64,000 nucleotides of DNA from NCBI RefSeq assembly GCF_003340495.1, contig NZ_QASA01000001.1, forward strand, positions 2,418,001 to 2,482,000, written 5' to 3'. The DNA comes from Adhaeribacter pallidiroseus. Its GTDB lineage: Bacteria; Bacteroidota; Bacteroidia; Cytophagales; Hymenobacteraceae. The position numbers and the translations under genes are program-made. Shown here one piece after another: positions 55,180 to 63,999 of the stretch; position 1 is the first letter of the stretch, and each line of letters opens with the position of its first letter. The notes under the pieces were generated by a model, which ran no database searches, had not been told where the DNA came from, and saw only the letters and a program-made list of their open reading frames with translations.

Positions 55180-55234
55180 GAGAAATCAGGTTTGGAGAAA
55201 TTAGAAAATTTAAAAAATCTGGCGGCTAACTTGT

Positions 55235-56380
55235 TTACGCTTCTACCTGAGCCGGCACTTCTTGTAATTCAAAATCCGGGATGGCAATGCGCTTGCCATT
55301 GTTCATGGCTGATTCGTGGGCGCAAATACCGGCACAGGTGTAATTAGCGGCCAAAGCCGCATCTACCGCCGAATCCCGGCCCTCGATGATGGCCGCCACA
55401 AACTCCTGCACTAAATGCGGGTGCGAACCACCGTGACCGGCTCCCTGCAAAAAGGAAACGTGATTAGGGTCGTCTATTTTTTCGCGTTTGGTAAAGTGCT
55501 TAATGGGTTCAATTAGTAAATCGTCGGTATCAGGCACATTAATGCGGCGCGCGTTTTCGCCGCCGTCAAAAATCACGTGTTCTTCATCCTGTAATTGTTC
55601 CCACTCAAACGACATTTTGGTGCCGTATACGTCGTAGCTTTCGCGGTATTGGCGTACTACGTCAAACAAAGAACGGGTTGCTTCGGCCACTACATCGGAG
55701 TTTTTTAAGGTAAAGGTGGCGGTTTCCACGGCAAATGGCGAATTATACCGGCTGGCTAAATCTTCGCTTAACCGGCCGGAGCCGTGGCAAACCACGCTTT
55801 CGGCCTTGGTGTTGTTGATGCGGAGCAAAGGCGAAATGGCGTGCGTACCGTTTAACATGGGAGGGTAACCTTTCCAGTATTCGGCCCAGCCTTCCATGCT
55901 CATATCCTGAATGTGGGAACCGCGCACAAATTGAATCCTGCCTAGCTGGCCACTTTCGGCTAATTCCAGGCCATACAAAAACTCGCGGGTGTATAAAGCG
56001 GTTTCCATCATCATGTACACTTTGCCCGCTTTTCTTTTGGCTTCCACGATGGCTTGGCAGTCTTCTACGGTCATGGCCATAGGGATCGTACAGGCCGTAT
56101 GTTTATTGGCGTTCAGCGAAGCCAAAGTCATTTTGGCGTGTTCCGGTACCGGCGTTACAATATGAATAGCGTCCACATCTTCGCGCAATGGCACGTCCTC
56201 AAAGTTCTCGAAGCATAAATCTCTATCCAGATTAAACTTAGCGGCCAGTTCCTCGATCGTTTGGCGGTTGCGGGTGCAAATACCCACGGCTTTAATGTTG
56301 GGGTGACTTTGATAAATAGGAATAAATTCTTTGCCAAAGCCCATGCCCACGATAACGACGGTAATTTGTTTCTGATCCAT
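55235..56380 (-). CDS. Gfo/Idh/MocA family oxidoreductase, atypical active-site lysine
   Basis: 381 residues with an N-terminal Rossmann fold (ITVVIVGMGFGKEFIP, 6-21) and a C-terminal Gfo/Idh domain. The family motif EKP, whose lysine is catalytic in many members, reads TIP at 98-100 (CTIPMAMTVEDC), so the usual catalytic Lys is Ile99. Downstream features such as GRIQFVRGSHIQD and GGSHPHLVQEFVAAI remain typical. It may have changed chemistry or be a binding protein. It is flanked by the epimerase downstream and GH127 upstream, all on the minus strand. Confidence 0.87.
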   Translation of the reverse strand: MDQKQITVVIVGMGFGKEFIPIYQSHPNIKAVGICTRNRQTIEELAAKFNLDRDLCFENFEDVPLREDVDAIHIVTPVPEHAKMTLASLNANKHTACTIPMAMTVEDCQAIVEAKRKAGKVYMMMETALYTREFLYGLELAESGQLGRIQFVRGSHIQDMSMEGWAEYWKGYPPMLNGTHAISPLLRINNTKAESVVCHGSGRLSEDLASRYNSPFAVETATFTLKNSDVVAEATRSLFDVVRQYRESYDVYGTKMSFEWEQLQDEEHVIFDGGENARRINVPDTDDLLIEPIKHFTKREKIDDPNHVSFLQGAGHGGSHPHLVQEFVAAIIEGRDSAVDAALAANYTCAGICAHESAMNNGKRIAIPDFELQEVPAQVEA

Positions 56381-56866
56381 ATTATATATTTTTAAATGAT
56401 TAATACTATTCCATCCAGCTAGTCCGAGGCCGTTGCACTGGTTAAGTCCGGCTAATAGCTAGTTGGTTCTAAGCTGGTTTATATTGCTTTTTGATTATTT
56501 TTTTAAATTTTCAAGATGCTTCTGAGCATAAATTTTTAAAAAAATCTATCATAGCTCTTACTTAAGCACTGTTACATTCTATAATATCGCGAGCGTCCAC
56601 GCTCGTGAGAAATATCGTCCGGCCTCTAGCCCGTAGAGAATAAAGCTATTCGCCTCGTTTCTGTACCTCTGATTGCCCGGCCAGAGGCCTACTGGATAGT
56701 AGACACGAGGCTGGAGCCTCGCGCCAGGTAAAACTTAATTTTTTGATAAAACGTAATAGCCTCAACTCTTATCGCGAACTTTTCTACGACTAAGCAGAAT
56801 TCCGACAACAGAATATAATTAAAAGTAAACCAGCGCGTTACCAAGATTTAAAAATTTATCATCTAG
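56381..56866. other. Intergenic stretch, 486 bases, with palindromic repeat cluster
   Basis: Between GH127 (upstream) and the Gfo/Idh gene. Its GC-rich middle is the hairpin cluster at 56590-56721; the flanks are AT-rich and otherwise empty. Confidence 0.55.
56590..56721. repeat. REP-like palindromic repeat cluster
   Basis: Three hairpins occur within 132 bases: CGAGCGT-cc-ACGCTCG (56590-56605), CCTCTG/CAGAGG (about 56667-56688), and CGAGGCT-gg-AGCCTCG (56706-56721). The first and last have 7-base stems with 2-base loops and similar CGAG ends. The composition is far more GC-rich than the surroundings. This resembles an intergenic repetitive extragenic palindrome element; the number of genomic copies cannot be judged from this window. 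Confidence 0.7.
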
Positions 56867-58933
56867 TTAGTGCACCTCCGGAAATTGCGCAATCCGTAAA
56901 GTGGTACAGCCGTACGGAATTAAAGTAACTTCTTCCACGTCTTTACTAGTTTCCAAATCCGAGGTGATGCTGTAAGGCATGGGGCCAGCCATGTCGTTGT
57001 AAAGCTGCCACGACGGAATTTTCTTTGCTTTCGCCTTGATCTGGATAGGCGCATTAGCGACGCTCCATGGGAAAACGGCTACTTGCTCTTTGGTGCTGAT
57101 GGTAAAATTTTCGGTTAATTTATTATCAGCTACGTGCAGCAAGCCATAATTCCAGGGTGTGGTGGGGCGAACTTCGATGTATTGCTGGCCGTACGCTACC
57201 GGGTCTTTGTCGTTCTTTACGGTTTTGCGATCTTCGCCTACTTTTAAAGCATAGGTAATAGGGCCACGTTCGATGGCTACCGCGTTTTCGTACCAGGTAC
57301 TTCTAAATAAGTGCATGGGCAATTGCAGTTGCACCACATCCCCCGATTTCCAAGCGCGGTTAACCACTACTATTTGGTTGCCCGCCGCTTCTTGCCAAAT
57401 TTTGCCATTAATGGTAATAGTGGCTTTTTGGCACCAGGCCGGCACGCGCAAGTGGAACGGAAAGTTTACAGATTTTACTTTTTTAGGGATAGTTAAGGTA
57501 AATTTGATCGCTTCGCCAAATGGGTAATTGGTTTCTTCAGTAAATTTTACTTCGGTGCCGTTAGCTACTTGGGCTTTTACTTCGCAGGGCGAATAGACTA
57601 AAGCGGCTAAGCCATTATCGGGTGTAGCGTACCACAGATTCTGGGTAAACTTGGGCCAGCCCTGGTGCATGTTAGAAGTACAGCACGGATAGCCGGTTAG
57701 CAAGCCATAACAAGCATCGGTGCCGCCGTGGTTTTGGTCGAAGTTGCGGATGTGCCGGGTAAGCATTACCTGGTTGGCCTGCTGAAAATACTGGCGGGCC
57801 ATGTAATCCGGGGTAGTTTGGGTGGGCAGCGCATTAAAAGCAATTTTCTCCAGGTGATCGGCCAAGCTTACCTGCCCGGTAATGCCCAGCATACTTTCCA
57901 AAGAAAACATCATTTCTACGGCGCTGCACAATTCCGAACCTTGGGTAGGATTGTTGCCGTGCAGAGCTTCGTCGCCGCCGTACAAACCTTGCGCCTGCCC
58001 GTTAAATTTCCGGATATCGGCTAATCCTTTGTTGGTAGCATCCAGGTACTTGGGTTCGGGATGCTGCTGATAATAAATAAGTGGTTCTTTTAAACCTTGC
58101 GCTAAATTCACGCAATGAATGCTACCCGGGGTAGCCAGCATTTCGCCTTTCAAGAAGGCTCCGGTATAGTCAAAAGTTTGCTGATGAATGAGGTTGGCCA
58201 AGTCCAGCAGAAAGGCATCCTGGGTGATGTTGTACAGCCAATAAACAACCATTAAATTATCGCCGCCCCGGTAACGGGCCCAAAATGTCCAGTGGTCGAG
58301 GGGCGTTTTGGGTAACTCTTTTAACTGGTATTTAAAATAATTGGTCATGAGGGTGATTACCCGTTTGTCGCCGGTAGCGGAGTAATATTGCTTCAAGATT
58401 TTGAGCATCACCATTTTGGGCCACCAGTCGCGGCTATTATCGCGTTGAACCCCCGGTTCCGACCCATAGTCGGTTTTTGGCCCAAAATGCCCTTCGGTAT
58501 CCTGACTTTGGAGCGCCCATTCTATCCAGGGTTTGGTTTTGGCAATTAATGCTTTATCCTCCAGAATATAAGCCAATGGCAATAGACCGTCGAGCCAGTA
58601 AGGACCGCGTTCCCACTGGTCGCCGTCGCCACCCAACCAGCCGTTGCGTTTGCCCATTACTAACGGATACAACTGATCTAATTGGCCCGTAGCTCCGTTT
58701 TTTTGCCGTACCAGCATTTCTTGGAGCCAACCCTGCGGTTTTATGGCGCCCAAGGGAAGTTCCTGGTACGGATTGGTTCGTAGCGGGGCTTTGTTGCCGC
58801 CGTAAAAGGTATTAACTCCTACCGTCGGGTGCTGACTACGTGCTTTTTCTTCCCAAGTTTGTTTTTGGGCCGAAGTTATTTCCTCATTACCTAAAAAGCA
58901 GAACGCGAAAATTAAAATCAGATTTTTTTTCAT
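56867..58933 (-). CDS. GH127 beta-L-arabinofuranosidase (DUF1680 family)
   Basis: 688 residues from the ATG at 58933 (MKKNLILIFAFCFL), which begins a signal peptide; an ATG ten codons upstream is in frame but precedes it. The (alpha/alpha) barrel contains the Zn-dependent cysteine active site of GH127: E344 and C346 (SELCSAVE, numbered from 58963) with C427 and C428 (YPCCTSNMHQGWPKF), the pattern of HypBA1 E338/C340/C417/C418. The nucleophile is expected to be C427. A C-terminal beta-sandwich follows (about 480-690). It should release terminal beta-L-arabinofuranose in the periplasm. Could also be the related GH146 type. Confidence 0.93.
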   Translation of the reverse strand: MKKNLILIFAFCFLGNEEITSAQKQTWEEKARSQHPTVGVNTFYGGNKAPLRTNPYQELPLGAIKPQGWLQEMLVRQKNGATGQLDQLYPLVMGKRNGWLGGDGDQWERGPYWLDGLLPLAYILEDKALIAKTKPWIEWALQSQDTEGHFGPKTDYGSEPGVQRDNSRDWWPKMVMLKILKQYYSATGDKRVITLMTNYFKYQLKELPKTPLDHWTFWARYRGGDNLMVVYWLYNITQDAFLLDLANLIHQQTFDYTGAFLKGEMLATPGSIHCVNLAQGLKEPLIYYQQHPEPKYLDATNKGLADIRKFNGQAQGLYGGDEALHGNNPTQGSELCSAVEMMFSLESMLGITGQVSLADHLEKIAFNALPTQTTPDYMARQYFQQANQVMLTRHIRNFDQNHGGTDACYGLLTGYPCCTSNMHQGWPKFTQNLWYATPDNGLAALVYSPCEVKAQVANGTEVKFTEETNYPFGEAIKFTLTIPKKVKSVNFPFHLRVPAWCQKATITINGKIWQEAAGNQIVVVNRAWKSGDVVQLQLPMHLFRSTWYENAVAIERGPITYALKVGEDRKTVKNDKDPVAYGQQYIEVRPTTPWNYGLLHVADNKLTENFTISTKEQVAVFPWSVANAPIQIKAKAKKIPSWQLYNDMAGPMPYSITSDLETSKDVEEVTLIPYGCTTLRIAQFPEVH

Positions 58934-59010
58934 TTTTGCAGTTTCAGAATAGGAATCACCCATTTTTTAAAAAATCAAAAACCAACCAACCTTCCGGCGT
59001 ATTTACCTAA

Positions 59011-59784
59011 TTACTTCCGAGCCGCCCATTGCACCGCATTCCGGATAATAGTTTGGTAGTTAGCGATATCATGCGATTCGGCATCGTGCCCTAAAGCAAT
59101 GCCTAAGATTCGGGCTTTCGGGTGTTTAATTACAAAAATAGACGGATAAATTTTATCGGAACCCGTTACGCTGGAGTTAGCCAGCACTTCAATGCCCGGG
59201 CCAGCTGGGTCCGGATTATAGTAATACCGTTCGTCTTGTAACGAAAATTTAATTTCTACTCCTTTCATAACCGGGTGTTGGGGGTTGGTAACGGTAACCT
59301 CAAAACTGCCGTATTTATCATGGCCCCGCGAACCGCCGCTGACTAATTGCAAATTATATTCGGGCCAGTCTTGCCAGTTGTACCACAAGGCCGGATGCGC
59401 TAAAATTAATCCTTTACCGGCCTGGGCAAAATCAAAAATAGCCTTTCTTACTTGAGGATCGTTGATGGGCTGGTTGTTACTTAAAAATAGCACGTCCGTT
59501 TTTGGCAAATACAGCAAAATAGAATCCGGATGGCTGAGGTAAGTAACTTTGGCTAAATTGTTTTTCCGCAACGTTTCGCCGTCGGCTTGTTTGTACCATT
59601 TGTTAAAATCGTGCGACGAACCGCCGCCTACCATTAACACCCGAATACCGGTTGCTGGTTTAACTGTAGCGGGTAAATTGGATTTACAATTTAAAAACAA
59701 CCAGCTGGTGGTTACTAAAAACACAATCCAACTGTGTTGTTTTACTCTACTAAAAACGGTATGCCGATAAGTTGTTTGCATCAT
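59011..59784 (-). CDS. ThuA domain lipoprotein
   Basis: 257 residues. A lipobox near residue 33 (LNC) gives a lipoprotein; the ThuA domain (about 46-255) shows RVLMVGGGSSHDFNKWYK, LSNNQPINDPQVRKAIFDFA, GKGLILAHPALWYNW and GIALGHDAESHD. ThuA is a glutamine amidotransferase-like fold first linked to trehalose utilisation and associated with 3-keto-sugar metabolism. Lies 48 bases upstream of GH127 on the same strand and 116 bases downstream of the ThuA fusion, within one likely operon. Confidence 0.9.
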   Translation of the reverse strand: MMQTTYRHTVFSRVKQHSWIVFLVTTSWLFLNCKSNLPATVKPATGIRVLMVGGGSSHDFNKWYKQADGETLRKNNLAKVTYLSHPDSILLYLPKTDVLFLSNNQPINDPQVRKAIFDFAQAGKGLILAHPALWYNWQDWPEYNLQLVSGGSRGHDKYGSFEVTVTNPQHPVMKGVEIKFSLQDERYYYNPDPAGPGIEVLANSSVTGSDKIYPSIFVIKHPKARILGIALGHDAESHDIANYQTIIRNAVQWAARK

Positions 59785-59900
59785 TTTTTTAAATTTCAGA
59801 TAAGGTTACCAGGTTTAAAGGTGCTATTAACGAAAGCTCCCCAGAAGATTTCAGACGAAAAAGCAGGTATTTTTTAAAAATTAAAATTTTTACTGGAAAT

Positions 59901-62900
59901 TTAATCTACCACTTTTAAGATACCGTTCATGATACGCCAGTGCCCCGGGAAAGTACAGACAAAAGGATAATCGCCGGGTTGGGTGGGCGCCGTAAACTGC
60001 AAGGTTACTTCTTCGCCGGAGTTTACCAGTTTAGTAGCGTGCAGTACTTCCGGTATTTGCGGCACGTAGCTTTTTTCGGCGCCGTTCGGGTCGCGGGCTA
60101 TTACATCGGCCGCGGCGCCTACTTTCTGCATCATACCTTTCTGAATAATTACCAGGTTGTGCTGCATGTTATCGGGGTTTAATAAGTTAATAACCACCTT
60201 CTGACCGGCTTTCACGGTGAGTAGCTTTTTATCGAACTGCATCACATTTTCGACTACCCGCAAATTAATGGTTATGGTTTCGTTATTTTGGCTGGGAAGT
60301 GCCACATTTTTTACCGGCGTGGTTCTCACCACTGGTTTACCCGCAATCGGTTGGGTAGACACGCTTTTACCAGCCGGTCTCAGTTCCAGAGTAGCATTTT
60401 GCATATCCCCGATTAACCGGAAAGGACCGTCGTATTTGCCCACTCTTTCGGTATTTTCCACGTCCTGCGACACCCGTACCGTGGTGGTGAGGGGTTGTTT
60501 GAATAAGGAAGGCGCTTTGCCTTGCGCCACCGTTTGGTCGTTTACCGCCACAATCATTTCGCCGCCGCGGAGTAGTTGCGCTTTGAAATCAAATTTTTCC
60601 GGTACGGGTTCTTGGGAAGTGGCCGTATAACTCTTGCCATTTTGATTTACTAACAAATGCAGTTTGCCGTTCTGGATAAATAAACCATAGCCGTTTTCCT
60701 TGCCGCCCTGCGCTACCAACATGCCTTCCAGGTCTCGTTTTCCTTTACTAACCGAACCTTTCATGGTAATTTCTTTATTACTCACATCCGGCGGGAAAAG
60801 CAGGTTGCCGCGGCGTGGTAAGGCGTAACTTTCCTCACTCAAAGCTTTAACGATGCGGGTACTTAAGTCATCCGCATGATTATTTTCACCGTTAGGGGTG
60901 CTGGCCGCGGCCATAAAACCATCCTGGTGCGTGATTGCGGCAGCAAAAGCGGCGCGAGATAGCCATTCGTCCTGACCGTTTTCGGGTTTTAAAGTAGCCG
61001 CGTACACCAGTTTACCTAATTCCTCCGAAGCTGGTAATTCGGCGAGGGCCAGCAGCGTATTTAGCCGCACATTCAAATTGGGGTCGTTGAGTAAGCTGGT
61101 TTTTTTAAAAATATCGACGGCTTGCGCATTTTTAGGCAATACCGCTAAAGCGGCTTTGCGCACGCCGGCTGCCGGGTGGTTCAAGGCTTTAATGGCTACC
61201 TGCATGGCTTCGGAGTTGGTACCATCCAAAGCGCCTAGCCCTTGTAAGGTCCAGAGGGCGTGTACCGCCGGACTGTTCAGGCCAATTTCATCTACTTTTT
61301 GGTTATTTATTATTTGGTAAAGACCGGGTAGAGCAGCTTTGTCTTTGGCTTCCACTAACAACCGCTGGGCGGTCATCCGCCAGAACATATTGTCATTTTC
61401 GAGGGCTGCTAATAAAGCCGGGGTATTGTTTTGGCTCAGTTTTAAGGGTGAATACGGCTTGGCTTTTTTGTACACCACCCGATATACGCGGCCATGGTTA
61501 ATATCGCGCAATGGGCTGCTAAAAGCGTTACCTTGCCCCATGGGCTGTTCGGTAAAAGGCAAAACCATTTCGGAAGGCGCTTGCGCGGGTACAAACACAT
61601 TGTGCTGAATGATAAAATTATACCAATCGGCAACCCAAACGGCCCCGTCCGGACCAACTTCGGCGTGCACCGGCCCGAACCATTCGTCGGAACTGGCCAT
61701 TAAATTCCAGCCATCTTTTTCGGCAAAACCGGCTCCTTTCGGTTCAATTACTGCGTTGTGCAGCAAGCGCACGGTGGGTTCACAAACCAAGGCAATCCGG
61801 TTCCAGTATTCTTTTGGGAAGCTGCGGGCGGTGTACAAATGATGGCCCGCCGCCGATGTAAACCCGCCTACCACATCTACCTGGCGTAAGTTGGGCGTTA
61901 AAGAATGCGCATCGTAATGGCCGTCAATTTTCTGCACCGGTAATATGCCGGTGGGGCCCGATTTGTCCGATGAGGCCGTTAAAGCGGGCAAAGCTCTTTG
62001 CGTATACCGGGCCGGCATGGAGTAAAAAGCGCTATGGGTGTTATTGGCCGTGGAAATAAATACGTTATTGTCCTCCGAAAAGCCGAGGCCCCAGGTATTG
62101 TTGCTGGTATTGGCTAAGAACTCCATACCGGTTCCATCGGGATTAACGTGGTACACACCGGTCCGGAAACTTAAATTTTTGCTGTCTTTGGTAGTACCAT
62201 TAAATCCGGAACCCACTACGCCCCAGATTTTATTATCGAAACCGTATTGTAAGTTAGAAGGGCCAAAATGGGTATCGTTCTTTTCCCAGCCGGTCATAAT
62301 ATTTTCGCGCACATCGGCTTTATCGTCGCCGTTAGTATCTTTTAAAAAAACAAAGTAAGGCGCCATGGAAACGACTACCCCCCGTTGGCAAACACCATAC
62401 TGGTCGGGATATTCAGCTTATCGGCAAAAACCGTGAACTTATCGGCTTTGCCGTCGTTGTTGGTATCTTCACAGATTTTAATGCGGTCGTTGGCGGCGCC
62501 GTCGGTTTCCAGGAAAGTATTCGGATAATCCACGGATTCTACAATCCACAAGCGGCCGCGCTCGTCCCACGACATGGCAATCGGGTTGGTAATATCCGGC
62601 TCGGCAGCAAATAATTGTACCTCAAAATCTACGGGTACCTGGGTTAATTTCAGGGATTGTTCCGGCGTAAGCGCTTCCTGCATTTTAGGTACTAGGTGGC
62701 GCTTGGTATAATCCGAAATAGCGATGTTGGAAGAAGCATAAATATCTACCTGGGGGGCATTAAACTGGGCAATTTGCTTTTGCACTTTGTCGCCCACGGC
62801 CCATAACACGCCATTGCTCACTAATTTTTGAAAACCAGGTTTCGTCCAGGTGCTGTCGTCGTGGCCGTAAGCGGTGTAGAATACCCGGCCTTTGCCTTGG

Positions 62901-63520
62901 TGGCGCACCCAGGTATACGGTTCGCGCGTGCTGCCCTCTACCCTTTCCATTAAAACCGTTTTGTCTTTGTTCAAATTTTGGTGCACGTAAGTTTCATCGG
63001 TAGTAGAAAATTCCGTAAGGCCTTGTGTAACCGGGTGCTTTTTGTTAACAATAGCCGCGGTAAAAGCGCCGTTGCCATGCGATTTAAACTGGCCCCCGAT
63101 AGTGTTTAGGTACCACGGGGAGTTTTTGAAGCAACCGGTTGCGCAATGCAACGGAATTAAACCTTTCCCTCCTTCTACAAAACCTTGCAACGCTTTTTCC
63201 TGGTCGGTAGCCAGGGTATCGTAATTGGCATAAATTACCAAGGCATCGTATTTACTTAAATTTTCGGGATTTAAATCTTTTAAATTAGTAGTGTAAGTGA
63301 GGTTGAGGCCGCTCTTAAACAAAGTAATGGCCAGCCAAGGGGCGTATTTACCGGAATCGTGGTGTTTGCTGTTGTGGCCCAAAAACAATATTTCGCCTCG
63401 TCGGGGACCTTCCTTACCGGATTTATGGCTGCTGGTTATAGCGGAGGTGGTTCCAGCTTTTTTGGCGCACCCGGAAAATAGCCAAGCAGTTAAAAAAACG
63501 AGATAAACTAATTTCTTCAT
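59901..63520 (-). pseudogene. ThuA/beta-propeller dehydrogenase/HEAT/azurin-like fusion protein, frameshifted
   Basis: With one base added, 1206 residues from the ATG at 63520. Order: lipobox Cys18 (LFSGC); ThuA domain (about 40-260); membrane-bound-dehydrogenase-type propeller (TIGR02604-like, about 290-700, with DTNNDGKADKFTVFAD and EVGPDGAVWVADWYNF); HEAT-type helices (about 700-870); a ConA-like sandwich (about 890-1070); and an azurin-like cupredoxin with Cu ligands H1121 (NMQHNL), C1189, H1194 and M1198 (FVCTFPGHWRIM), spaced C-H 5 and H-M 4 exactly as in azurin. At 62378-62383 there are six C; seven restore ANGGVVVSM across the junction between the two open readings (63520-62375 and 62366-59901). 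The span (3620) is one short of a codon multiple. Likely a surface sugar dehydrogenase with a built-in copper electron carrier. Confidence 0.88.
63131..63142. promoter_or_regulatory. Third GCAACCGGTTGC palindrome, inside the ThuA fusion gene
   Basis: Same 12-base palindrome as the two intergenic sites, about 380-390 bases inside the ThuA fusion reading frame. It codes for AlaThrGlyCys in the motif HCATGCF, so it could be partly fixed by coding. An auxiliary looping operator is possible. Confidence 0.4.
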
Positions 63521-63657
63521 TTTAACAGAATATATTTATTTTGGAATAGCCAGTTTTTACCGGTAAGTACAGATTAATCAAGATTGGTTTTAACCTGCTT
63601 TTATCAGTTGCTTTAGGGTTTTAATCGCTTTCCAATCAAGTAAAAGCAATCTGGTAA

Positions 63658-63999
63658 TTATGCCGGGCTTATTACCATAATTGTAAAAAGCAACCTGAGA
63701 AAGCACGGCTGATAAAAGAATTTAAAATGCGCAACCGGTTGCGTAATGTTAGAACAAAATTTCTTAGATTCAAAATTACCGTTGCAAAAATTTTTAAATT
63801 TTTTTAAGCTGGACTCCCGCACGATTAATTCCGTGGAAAGTATTCGTTTTTCGATAGGGGAAGTTTTATCCTGGATGTGTTGAAAGAAAATGGCGGCGGC
63901 CGTTTCGCCAATCTGAAAAGCCGGCTGCACCAAAGAAGACAAAGGCGGCTCCACCACCGTATCCATCGGCTCGTTGCAAAACCCCACGACGGCCATTTC
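63658..63999 (-). CDS. LacI family transcriptional regulator, C-terminal part
   Basis: Partial; the gene continues past the right edge, so the helix-turn-helix is not seen. The visible part is the end of the periplasmic-binding-protein-like effector domain: AVVGFCNEPMDTVVEPPLSSL, then AFQIGETAAAIFFQHIQ, then ILSTELIVRESS, the typical LacI/PurR end. After RESS the frame continues 49 more residues (LKKFKNFCNGNF...) over the operator and into spacer DNA, which is abnormal. One added A in the T7 run at 63799-63805 (minus A7) would stop the protein right after SLKKI. So the true gene probably ends near 63800, and the operator lies outside it. It probably senses a sugar and controls the PUL. Confidence 0.85.
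   Translation of the reverse strand, partial: EMAVVGFCNEPMDTVVEPPLSSLVQPAFQIGETAAAIFFQHIQDKTSPIEKRILSTELIVRESSLKKFKNFCNGNFESKKFCSNITQPVAHFKFFYQPCFLRLLFTIMVISPA
63728..63746. promoter_or_regulatory. LacI-family operator upstream of the ThuA operon
   Basis: TGCGCAACCGGTTGCGTAA contains the 12-base palindrome at 63731-63742 and shares GCAACCGGTTGCGTAA with the SusC-upstream site read on the minus strand. It lies about 210 bases upstream of the ATG at 63520 and immediately downstream of the LacI gene. Confidence 0.75.
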
